Shown here piece by piece: positions 1-5,146 of a stretch of 6,198 nucleotides of DNA (the stretch's first letter is position 1; each line of letters opens with the position of its first letter). The translations under genes and the position numbers were made by a program. Source of the DNA: Gammaproteobacteria bacterium (GTDB lineage: Bacteria; Pseudomonadota; Gammaproteobacteria; Steroidobacterales; Woeseiaceae). The notes beneath the pieces were generated by a model. That model did no database searches. It was given only the letters and a program-made list of their open reading frames with translations, and was not told the DNA's origin. The stretch is from positions 1 to 6,198 of the forward strand of contig JAOUNK010000201.1 of the NCBI GenBank assembly GCA_029881015.1. The letters run 5' to 3'.

Positions 1-1
1 C

Positions 2-2983
2 TCGGATCCCGACACGATCACCGTGCAGGTTCCGCTGCGCGGCGCGACGCCCGAGGATGTGGAGCTCGGCGTGGCCGTGCGCATCGAGGAGGCGGTCAAG
101 GACCTCGAAGGCCTCGATCGTATCGTCTCGGTGTCGAGCGAGGGTGCCACCAACGTCATCATCGAAATCGACAAGGGCTACGATCCGCGCCAGCTTCTCG
201 ACGATATCAAGAGCCGCATCGATGCAATCAACACGTTTCCGGCCGAAGCTGAGAAACCCGTAATTGGCCTGCGCCAACGCCGCTTCGGCGTTATCGATGT
301 CGCCGTTGCCGGCGACTACAGCGAATCGGAAATTCGCATGTTTGCCGAGCAGGTCCGTGATGAATTGCTGCGGTTGGACGGCATTACGCACGCGGAACTC
401 GACGCAGTGCGTCAGTACGAAATTGCCATCGAGGTGTCACCGGATCGACTGCGCGAGTTCGACGTCACGCTCGCCGATATCGGCCAGGCGATTCGCACGA
501 GTTCCGTGGACTTGTCCGCGGGCAACGTCCGTACCGAGGGCGGCGACGTTCTGATTCGCTCCAAGGGTCAGGCCTATCGCCGCGCGGATTTCGACGAGAT
601 CGTGATCAAGACCAACCCGGACGGCAGTATCGTCCGCATCAGCGACGTCGCGACTGTCGTGGATGGGTTCGTCGAGGATGCAATGCGCACTCGTTTCAAT
701 GGCAAGCATGCGGCATTCGTGCAGGTCTCACGCGTTGGCAACCAGAGCGCTATAGACATCTCGAGCAAGGTGCGGGAGTACATCGAATCCCGGCAGGCAA
801 GCTTGCCTGTCGGCCTGGAGCTCTCGTTCTGGGACGACGATTCGGCGCGGCTCAAGGATCGCCTCACCATCATGACCAAGAGCGCCATCCAGGGTGGCTT
901 GCTCGTGATCCTGCTGTTGTCGCTGTTCCTGCGGCCGTCGGTGGCTGTTTGGGTTTTTCTTGGTATCCCGATCAGCTTCCTCGGTGCGTTCATCGTCATG
1001 CACCTGCTCGACATCAGCCTCAACCTGATGAGCGCGTTCGGCTTCATCCTGGTTCTCGGTATCGTCGTGGATGATGCGATCGTTACCGGCGAGAGCATCT
1101 ATTCGCGAATGCGTGCCGGCGACCAGGGCCTGTCGGCGGCCATCCAGGGCACCAAGGAAGTGGCTATCCCGGTGACCTTCGGCATCCTGACGACGATCGC
1201 CGCTTTCGGGCCGCTCGCCTTTATCGAAGGCCGCATGGGCGAGGTGTTTTCACAGATCCCGCTGGTCGTGATCCCTGTGCTGCTCTTTTCGCTGGTCGAG
1301 TCCAAGCTGATCCTGCCGGCGCATCTCAAACACGTCGAGCTGCATGAGCACGACAACAAGATGACGGGATTCCAGGCGTGGCAGACGCGCTTTGCGGACG
1401 GCTTTGAGGGCGTCATCAGGGACTACTATTTGCCGCTTCTGCGGCTGGCAACGTCACATCGTTACGCGACGCTGGCGGCGTTCGTCGGTGCGCTGATTGT
1501 GCTCGTTACCCTGATCATGAGCGGATGGACGCGTTTTACGCCGTTCCCGAGGATCGAAGGCGAGACCGCCACAGCTACTTTGACAATGCCTGCCGGCACG
1601 CCGTTCGAGGTCACGAACCGGCATGCCGAGGCGATCTACCAGGCAGCACTCGTGTTGCAGGAAGAGCTGCGCGATCCGGAGACCGGGCAGAGCATGGTCA
1701 CGAACATCCTCACGAACGTCAGTTCGGGTGAGGCACGCGTGCAGATGGAGACCGTGCCGCGGCAGGATCGGACCATCGAGTTTTCGACCATAGTGCTGGG
1801 CAATGACTGGCGCAGGCTTGTCGGCCGCATTCCAGGTGCGGAAAGCCTGAACTTCAGGTCCTCGTTCTTTCGTGCCGGTGACCCGATCGACGTGCAGTTC
1901 AGCGGCAACTCGCTGGACACCCTGACCGTGGTCGGTGACCAGCTCAAGCAGCACCTGGCGACCTACCCGGATGTCTTCGAAATCGCGGACAGCCTGTCGA
2001 ACGGCAAGGAAGAGTTACAGATCGACCTGTCTCCGCAGGGGCACCTGCTCGGGCTGACACGCAGTGACATCGTCAACCAGGTTGGCCAGGCGTTCAAAGG
2101 CCTGCAGGCCCAGCGTATCCAGCGTGGCCGCGACGATATCCGGGTTCTTGTACGTTTCCCGCTCGGTGAGCGCAGTACGATTTCGTCGTTGAACGAGATG
2201 CTGATTGCAACGCCGAGCGGCAGCAGGATTCCGCTGGCCAACGTGGCCGAAATAACGCCGGGACGCGGGCCGTCGCAGATACGGCGAATCGATGGTTATC
2301 GAGTCCTGAATGTGACGGCGGATATCGACCAGAGCACGACCAACATGACCGTTGTCATCAACTCCATTACCGAGTTCCTGGACGATCTTCTCGTCAAGTA
2401 TCCGAGTGTGACCTACACGTTCGAGGGCGAACAGAGACGCCAGGCGGAGACCTTTGGCAGCCTGCAGGTCGGCATCGTCATTGTGCTGTTCGTCATCTAC
2501 TGCCTGCTGGCCCTGCCACTGAAGTCGTATACGCAACCCATCGTGATCATGTCGGTCATTCCCTTCGGCATCATCGGTGCCGTGATCGGTCACTGGCTGA
2601 TGGGACACTCACTCACGATGCTCAGCATGCTGGGGCTCATGGCACTGACAGGCGTTGCCATTAACGACAGCCTGGTCCTCGTCGACTATGTGAATCAACG
2701 TCACCGCGCTGCCGGTGACGACCTGCAGACCTCGGTGGAGCGCGCCGGCGTGGTGCGTTTCCGCCCCGTCATGTTGACGTCGCTTACGACGTTCTTCGGG
2801 CTGCTGCCGTTGCTCATGGAGAAATCCTCGTCGGCGCAGTTCCTGGTCCCGATGGCGATCTCACTGGGCTTCGGCATACTGTTCGCTACCCTGATCACAT
2901 TGCTTCTAGTGCCGGTCAACATCATGATCGGACGTGATATTCGGCGCTTTTTCTCCCAACCTGTTGGCCAGCTTTCAGGCTGA
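2..2983 (+). CDS. RND-family efflux transporter permease subunit (HAE1/AcrB-like), 5'-partial
   Basis: Proton-driven inner-membrane pump of tripartite exporters, normally working with a periplasmic adaptor and an outer-membrane channel; the substrate cannot be read from sequence. The frame is open to the left edge, so the GTG at 23 is internal and roughly 40 N-terminal residues, including TM1, are missing. Counting that valine as residue 1, the first porter domain spans about 1-280. TM2-TM6 follow, with the TM4 motif GIVVDDAIV (D350/D351, matching AcrB D407/D408). TM7 is near 480-500, the second porter domain about 505-805, and TM8-TM12 follow with RFRPVMLTSLTTFFGLLPL and a final hydrophobic helix near 945-970. 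In TM10, GVAINDSLVLVD carries Asn881-Asp882 where AcrB has Lys940-Asn941, as in many RND proteins outside the classical AcrB clade. The two-fold internal repeat and about 1030-residue expected length fit the family. The adaptor gene is usually just upstream, here beyond the window. Family assignment is secure; substrate is not. Confidence 0.97.
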   Translation, partial: SDPDTITVQVPLRGATPEDVELGVAVRIEEAVKDLEGLDRIVSVSSEGATNVIIEIDKGYDPRQLLDDIKSRIDAINTFPAEAEKPVIGLRQRRFGVIDVAVAGDYSESEIRMFAEQVRDELLRLDGITHAELDAVRQYEIAIEVSPDRLREFDVTLADIGQAIRTSSVDLSAGNVRTEGGDVLIRSKGQAYRRADFDEIVIKTNPDGSIVRISDVATVVDGFVEDAMRTRFNGKHAAFVQVSRVGNQSAIDISSKVREYIESRQASLPVGLELSFWDDDSARLKDRLTIMTKSAIQGGLLVILLLSLFLRPSVAVWVFLGIPISFLGAFIVMHLLDISLNLMSAFGFILVLGIVVDDAIVTGESIYSRMRAGDQGLSAAIQGTKEVAIPVTFGILTTIAAFGPLAFIEGRMGEVFSQIPLVVIPVLLFSLVESKLILPAHLKHVELHEHDNKMTGFQAWQTRFADGFEGVIRDYYLPLLRLATSHRYATLAAFVGALIVLVTLIMSGWTRFTPFPRIEGETATATLTMPAGTPFEVTNRHAEAIYQAALVLQEELRDPETGQSMVTNILTNVSSGEARVQMETVPRQDRTIEFSTIVLGNDWRRLVGRIPGAESLNFRSSFFRAGDPIDVQFSGNSLDTLTVVGDQLKQHLATYPDVFEIADSLSNGKEELQIDLSPQGHLLGLTRSDIVNQVGQAFKGLQAQRIQRGRDDIRVLVRFPLGERSTISSLNEMLIATPSGSRIPLANVAEITPGRGPSQIRRIDGYRVLNVTADIDQSTTNMTVVINSITEFLDDLLVKYPSVTYTFEGEQRRQAETFGSLQVGIVIVLFVIYCLLALPLKSYTQPIVIMSVIPFGIIGAVIGHWLMGHSLTMLSMLGLMALTGVAINDSLVLVDYVNQRHRAAGDDLQTSVERAGVVRFRPVMLTSLTTFFGLLPLLMEKSSSAQFLVPMAISLGFGILFATLITLLLVPVNIMIGRDIRRFFSQPVGQLSG

Positions 2984-3008
2984 ATTCCTGGTCGCCGAAT
3001 GACGTCGA

Positions 3009-3041
3009 TTTCCGGGTGAGCTTCCTGCGTCCACCCGGGAA
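3009..3041 (+). terminator. Stem-loop between convergent genes, possible terminator
   Basis: TTTCCGGGTG (3009-3018) pairs with CACCCGGGAA (3032-3041) over ten base pairs, including one G-U wobble on the plus-strand RNA, closing a 13-nt loop. It sits 25 bases after the RND stop codon and just beyond the hydratase remnant's stop on the other strand, where a shared terminator is expected. Neither side has a U-tract, so it is not a textbook intrinsic terminator; it may instead be a 3'-end stabilising hairpin. Confidence 0.45.
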
Positions 3042-3046
3042 CGAGA

Positions 3047-3403
3047 CTACGCTTCCGGTGTTGCCGCAATCAACCTGACGGAAAGACAACCGTCGTCGCC
3101 GAAGTCGGCGGTCCCGGTTTCGCCGACTTTGACATCGTGGATACCGGTTGTCTGGCCCGTAGCGATCATGTCTCCAGCACGCAACGGCCTGCCGCGCCGA
3201 GCCGCGAGTTCAAGCAGGAACTGGACCGAGCGAACAAAGCCACCTGTCAGCGTGAATGCGCCGCCGGTCCCGACATCCTCGTTGTTAACGGAAGTACGGG
3301 ACCTCATCGTATCGAGCGAGCGCGTGCGCCAGTTCTCGATCGAGGGTCCGACAACCAGGCCGAAATTGTTGCCGTGATCGGAAACGACGACGGGTGGACC
3401 ACC
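3047..3403 (-). pseudogene. 2-keto-4-pentenoate hydratase-like protein, C-terminal remnant
   Basis: The minus-strand frame from about 3403 down to the TAG at 3049-3047 encodes roughly 118 residues resembling the C-terminal part of FAH-fold hydratases of the MhpD/2-keto-4-pentenoate hydratase type. Intact enzymes of about 260 residues hydrate 2-hydroxypenta-2,4-dienoate or related 2-oxo acids in meta-cleavage pathways. Visible marks are VVVSDHGNNFGLVVGP, then SIENWRTRSL, then a glycine-rich turn and helix (FVRSVQFLLELAARRGR), and the family signature LRAGDMIATGQTTGIHDVKV followed by ADFGDDGCLSVRL. Upstream of 3403 the frame stays open but reads as unrelated sequence (DIEDEQQH), because it is now antisense to the channel gene. 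The N-terminal half and start are therefore missing. The ATG at 3307-3305 would give only 86 residues, unlikely to fold alone. I judge it a broken gene; the exact hydratase subfamily is uncertain. Confidence 0.72.
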
Positions 3404-3799
3404 GTGTTGCTGCTCGTCTTCTATATCGCCGCTGTCATGGCCACGAATCTGTTCGGCGCCGAGTTCCCGGCATGGTTCGGTGATGTCGGCGCCTCGATGT
3501 TCAGTCTCTTCCAGATCATGACGCTCGAAAGCTGGTCAATGGGCATTGTACGTCCCGTGATGAACGTCTACCCATTCGCCTGGGCGTTCTTCGTGCCGTT
3601 CATTATCATTACCAGCTTTACGGTGCTGAATCTGTTTATTGCATTGATCGTCAATTCAATGCAGACCCTGAATGCGGAGACCAACGTCGAGCTTCACGAA
3701 GAGGCCGAAGTCGCCCACAGCGAGCGCGAGGCGCTGGCCCGGCAAATCGATGCCCTGGCCAGCGAAGTTCGAAAATTGCGCAAACAGATGCCGGACTAG
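3137..3799 (+). CDS. Bacterial voltage-gated sodium channel, orphan pore domain fragment in a chimeric ORF
   Basis: Residues from about base 3392 onward are the pore module of a NaChBac/NavAb-type homotetrameric sodium channel of the inner membrane. S5 is VLLLVFYIAAVMATNLFG. The pore helix and filter are FQIMTLESWSMGIVRP, with TLESWSM at 3521-3541 identical to the NavAb filter and its glutamate at 3527-3529. S6 is FFVPFIIITSFTVLNLFIAL. The C-terminal neck and coiled coil (about 3700-3796) have L, I, L, V, L, M at 4-3-4-3-4 spacing. The voltage sensor S1-S4 and S4-S5 linker, about 130 residues, are absent. The frame runs upstream to a GTG at 3137, but those 85 or so codons are the antisense of the hydratase remnant and have no ribosome-binding site, so that part is probably not real protein. 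In-frame internal starts are GTG 3404, preceded by a weak GGGTGGA, and ATG 3437. Most likely a truncated pseudogene; a pore-only channel is possible. The stop TAG abuts the stop of the opposing gene. Confidence 0.8.
   Translation: MDTGCLARSDHVSSTQRPAAPSREFKQELDRANKATCQRECAAGPDILVVNGSTGPHRIERARAPVLDRGSDNQAEIVAVIGNDDGWTTVLLLVFYIAAVMATNLFGAEFPAWFGDVGASMFSLFQIMTLESWSMGIVRPVMNVYPFAWAFFVPFIIITSFTVLNLFIALIVNSMQTLNAETNVELHEEAEVAHSEREALARQIDALASEVRKLRKQMPD
3385..3405. other. Breakpoint joining two 5'-truncated divergent genes
   Basis: Hydratase homology on the minus strand and sodium-channel homology on the plus strand both end inside this interval. The simplest reading is a deletion that removed the shared upstream region together with the hydratase N-terminal half and the channel voltage sensor. 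A mis-join in a metagenome assembly would look the same. No insertion sequence or target-site duplication is visible at the join. Confidence 0.65.
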
Positions 3800-4021
3800 T
3801 TACGAGTACTGGTCCCACTCGTCCCCGTCGTAGTCATCATAGTCACTGTCGTAGTCTGACCAGTTATCGTCGTCAAACTCATCGTCGTCCTCGTCATCGG
3901 GACCGAAATGATTCCGGCTATCAATCCGCATTTGGGCTAACTCGCGATTGCGGGCTCTGCGTTGCATCGACTCGATTTCATCAAAAGCAAGGTCATCATA
4001 CTTACGGTGTGACGGGCGCAT
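3800..4021 (-). CDS. Small acidic D/Y-rich protein of unknown function
   Basis: A 73-residue protein that I do not recognise. The N-terminal half is mixed to basic, with QRRARNRELAQMR suggesting one helix. From about residue 41 the chain is a low-complexity tail of Asp, Glu, Tyr and Trp; I count 20 Asp and 6 Glu in the whole protein, 16 Asp in the last 32 residues. There is no signal peptide, membrane segment or cysteine, so it is probably cytoplasmic and the tail disordered. That such tails can bind metal ions, basic proteins or nucleic-acid-binding sites is only a general possibility. The start is well supported: AGAGGAG (4035-4029) stands seven bases before the ATG. It follows the luciferase-domain gene by 12 bases on the same strand, and its Shine-Dalgarno overlaps that gene's stop, indicating co-transcription and likely translational coupling. 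Its own TAA (3802-3800) directly abuts the convergent channel stop. Confidence 0.75.
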   Translation of the reverse strand: MRPSHRKYDDLAFDEIESMQRRARNRELAQMRIDSRNHFGPDDEDDDEFDDDNWSDYDSDYDDYDGDEWDQYS

Positions 4022-4028
4022 CGTCTTG

Positions 4029-4035
4029 CTCCTCT
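4029..4035 (-). promoter_or_regulatory. Ribosome-binding site of the acidic-protein gene
   Basis: AGAGGAG lies seven bases before the ATG at 4021-4019 and overlaps the TAG stop (4036-4034) of the preceding gene. Ribosomes finishing the upstream gene would be placed on this site. Confidence 0.75.
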
Positions 4036-4516
4036 ATTGAAGCCTGGTACGGGAGAAACTCGGGAGCGTCGAGGCGACACGTACTGCCGTCATGACTCTC
4101 GCCGAAACAGAATGATAAGCGTGCTGAAGAATCCGCCAGCATTGTTGCAAGTCATCTTCGCCGCAGGGTGGAAATACGTGGACGCAACCGGGACTCGCCT
4201 CTCCCCAGCCTCGCGAAATGATTTCGTTCGCCTCATCGTCGCCGAGGCCATACACAAAGATTTCACCTGCCGATATGCGGCACAGTAACTGTGATCTGGA
4301 GGCGTTGCGGATCCAATCCGCCTTGCGCCAACCAACGTAGATATCGAAGTCGCGTGCTAAGGTATCGGCACTGGTTTCTTTGGTTACGATATTGGGAAGT
4401 TCGGAGAGTAGATCGGCAAGCGCGATGCGCGATGCGAGGCTGTCCTCGGCCGACTGCCGGGGCGAGGTTCGTGCGGGTAGCCCGATGCGGCCATGGTCCC
4501 ACGATGCTGTTGACAT
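4034..4516 (-). CDS. Probable luciferase-domain (PF17648/DUF5519-like) protein
   Basis: A soluble protein of 160 residues from the ATG at 4516-4514. The C-terminal part, with EANEIISRGWGEASPG, HVFPP and EDDLQQCWRILQHAYHSVS, follows the pattern I associate with the small luciferase-domain/DUF5519 family (GWGE-hP, then a V-Y-P strand, then E-E-L-E-V-W-R-L-L). The N-terminal R-ALADLLSELPNIV segment and the central FDIYVG and EIFVYGLGD strands also fit. The family's biochemical role is unclear, and the name does not establish light production. No catalytic residues can be assigned, and no signal peptide or membrane helix is seen. The frame stays open up to an ATG at 4606, which would give 190 residues. 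I prefer 4516 because the extra 30 codons are AT-rich, unlike the family, and lie upstream of the apparent promoter at 4579-4552; the ribosome-binding site for 4516 is weak, however. It is the first gene of a probable operon with the acidic-protein gene. Confidence 0.6.
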   Translation of the reverse strand: MSTASWDHGRIGLPARTSPRQSAEDSLASRIALADLLSELPNIVTKETSADTLARDFDIYVGWRKADWIRNASRSQLLCRISAGEIFVYGLGDDEANEIISRGWGEASPGCVHVFPPCGEDDLQQCWRILQHAYHSVSARVMTAVRVASTLPSFSRTRLQ

Positions 4517-4579
4517 GAACGGTGATCCGGTCAGGTTGCTATTGTCAAAGAAGTATCTAACTTTCCAGTTCCATGTCAA
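4510..4579. repeat. 8-bp inverted repeat flanking the divergent control region
   Basis: TTGACATG (4510-4517) and CATGTCAA (4572-4579) are exact reverse complements separated by 54 bases. The match extends to GTTCATGTCAA versus GTTCCATGTCAA if one extra C is allowed. The left copy contains the start codon of the minus-strand gene and the right copy contains its -35 element. Paired regulator sites are one explanation; chance is another. Confidence 0.45.
4552..4579 (-). promoter_or_regulatory. Sigma-70-type promoter for the luciferase-domain/acidic-protein operon
   Basis: Read on the minus strand, a consensus -35 TTGACA (4579-4574) is followed after 16 bases by GATACT (4557-4552), which matches four of six positions of TATAAT. 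Transcription would begin near 4545, giving a leader of about 30 bases before the ATG at 4516. This placement argues against translation starting at 4606. Confidence 0.55.
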
Positions 4580-4588
4580 GTATTTTGA
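4576..4588. promoter_or_regulatory. Candidate MarR-type operator palindrome
   Basis: TCAAGTATTTTGA has four-base inverted arms (TCAA/TTGA) around a five-base AT-rich centre, the size and style of many MarR-family sites. It overlaps the -35 of the minus-strand promoter and lies about 30 bases before the MarR start codon, so one bound dimer could block both directions. Binding by the adjacent regulator is inferred from position and form only. Confidence 0.45.
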
Positions 4589-4606
4589 TGTAAAAATAAT
4601 AAGCAT

Positions 4607-4611
4607 GGAGG
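4607..4611 (+). promoter_or_regulatory. Ribosome-binding site deciding the MarR GTG start
   Basis: GGAGG stands five bases before GTG at 4617-4619. The nearby ATG at 4605 is followed by an in-frame TAA at 4614, so the GTG is the usable start. The AT-rich TAAAAATAAT at 4591-4600 may include the -10 element, but no good -35 can be assigned. Confidence 0.75.
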
Positions 4612-4616
4612 ATTAA

Positions 4617-5105
4617 GTGAAAAAGGACGTTGTTGACGAGATTCTCGACCAGTGGTCGGCGGAGCGCCCGGAGCTCGATACGGCGGGCCTCGATGTCGTC
4701 GTGCGGGTCATGACGCTGTACCGGAGCTTTCAGCGCCAGGCCGGCGAAGCGCTCGCCCCGATGGGTCTCGAGCTGTTTGAGTACGACGTTCTTTCCGCGC
4801 TGCGGCGACAGGGGGACCCCTATGCACTGGCCGCCACGGCCCTCGCTAACGAAACCGGCCTTAGCACCGGTGCGATGACCAACCGGGTGGACAGGCTGGA
4901 GGCACGGGGGCTGGTAAAAAGACGTCCCGACAAGGCAGACAGGCGCGGGGTCGTCGTCTCGCTGACCGCGAAGGGCGTCAAAGCCACCGACCAGGCTATT
5001 CGTTTTCGCCTGGAGGCGGCGGATGAGGCCCTGACCGGCCTGACGGCGGCGGAGCGCACGCGACTCGCATCGTTGCTGCGCAAGGTGATGCTCACCGTGG
5101 CCTAG
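4617..5105 (+). CDS. MarR-family winged-helix transcriptional regulator
   Basis: A 162-residue dimeric DNA-binding protein, normal length for the family, which usually represses itself and a neighbouring gene until a small ligand or stress signal releases it. Helix 1 and the dimer interface begin around residues 22-45. The core motif LELFEYDVLSALRRQG (51-66) precedes helix-turn-helix residues 68-98, including LSTGAMTNRVDRLEARGLV (82-100). The wing has PDKADRRGVVVSLTAKG (104-120) with the conserved Asp-x-x-Asp-Arg-Arg. The C-terminal helices (125-160) complete the dimerisation domain. The opening ILDQWSAERPELD is typical of a common MarR subgroup. There is no cysteine, so a thiol-oxidation switch of the OhrR type is excluded; ligand control is more likely, with ligand unknown. 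It is transcribed away from the luciferase-domain gene through a shared region and ends 41 bases from the convergent edd gene. Family certain; target inferred. Confidence 0.95.
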   Translation: MKKDVVDEILDQWSAERPELDTAGLDVVVRVMTLYRSFQRQAGEALAPMGLELFEYDVLSALRRQGDPYALAATALANETGLSTGAMTNRVDRLEARGLVKRRPDKADRRGVVVSLTAKGVKATDQAIRFRLEAADEALTGLTAAERTRLASLLRKVMLTVA

Positions 5106-5146
5106 TCATGCGCAGGCGTGCCGGGGAGCGCCGGTACCCTGCCACC

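Noticed and set aside
23..25. GTG as the start of the RND gene
   Set aside because: The frame is open to the window edge and the homologous proteins have TM1 and about 40 residues before this point.
574..1098. 174-codon minus-strand open frame inside the RND gene
   Set aside because: It is an antisense shadow of a strongly conserved coding region, without family resemblance or ribosome-binding site; the same holds for the other long frames opposite the RND and edd genes.
3129..3377. Second plus-strand open frame over the hydratase remnant
   Set aside because: It is another antisense frame of the hydratase sequence and leads into no channel sequence.
3818..3905. GTC/ATC-rich stretch as a microsatellite repeat
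   Set aside because: The imperfect triplets are simply the GAC/GAT codons of the acidic tail on the minus strand; no regular repeat unit is maintained.
4420..4437. Short GCGATGC tandem repeat
   Set aside because: Two adjacent seven-base copies within a coding region are within chance expectation.
4510..4515. TTGACA on the plus strand as the -35 of the MarR gene
   Set aside because: No acceptable -10 lies 15-19 bases downstream; it is also part of the inverted repeat and the minus-strand start region.
4543..4548. Second minus-strand TTGACA as a promoter
   Set aside because: The sequence 17 bases downstream (TCACCG) has no -10 character.
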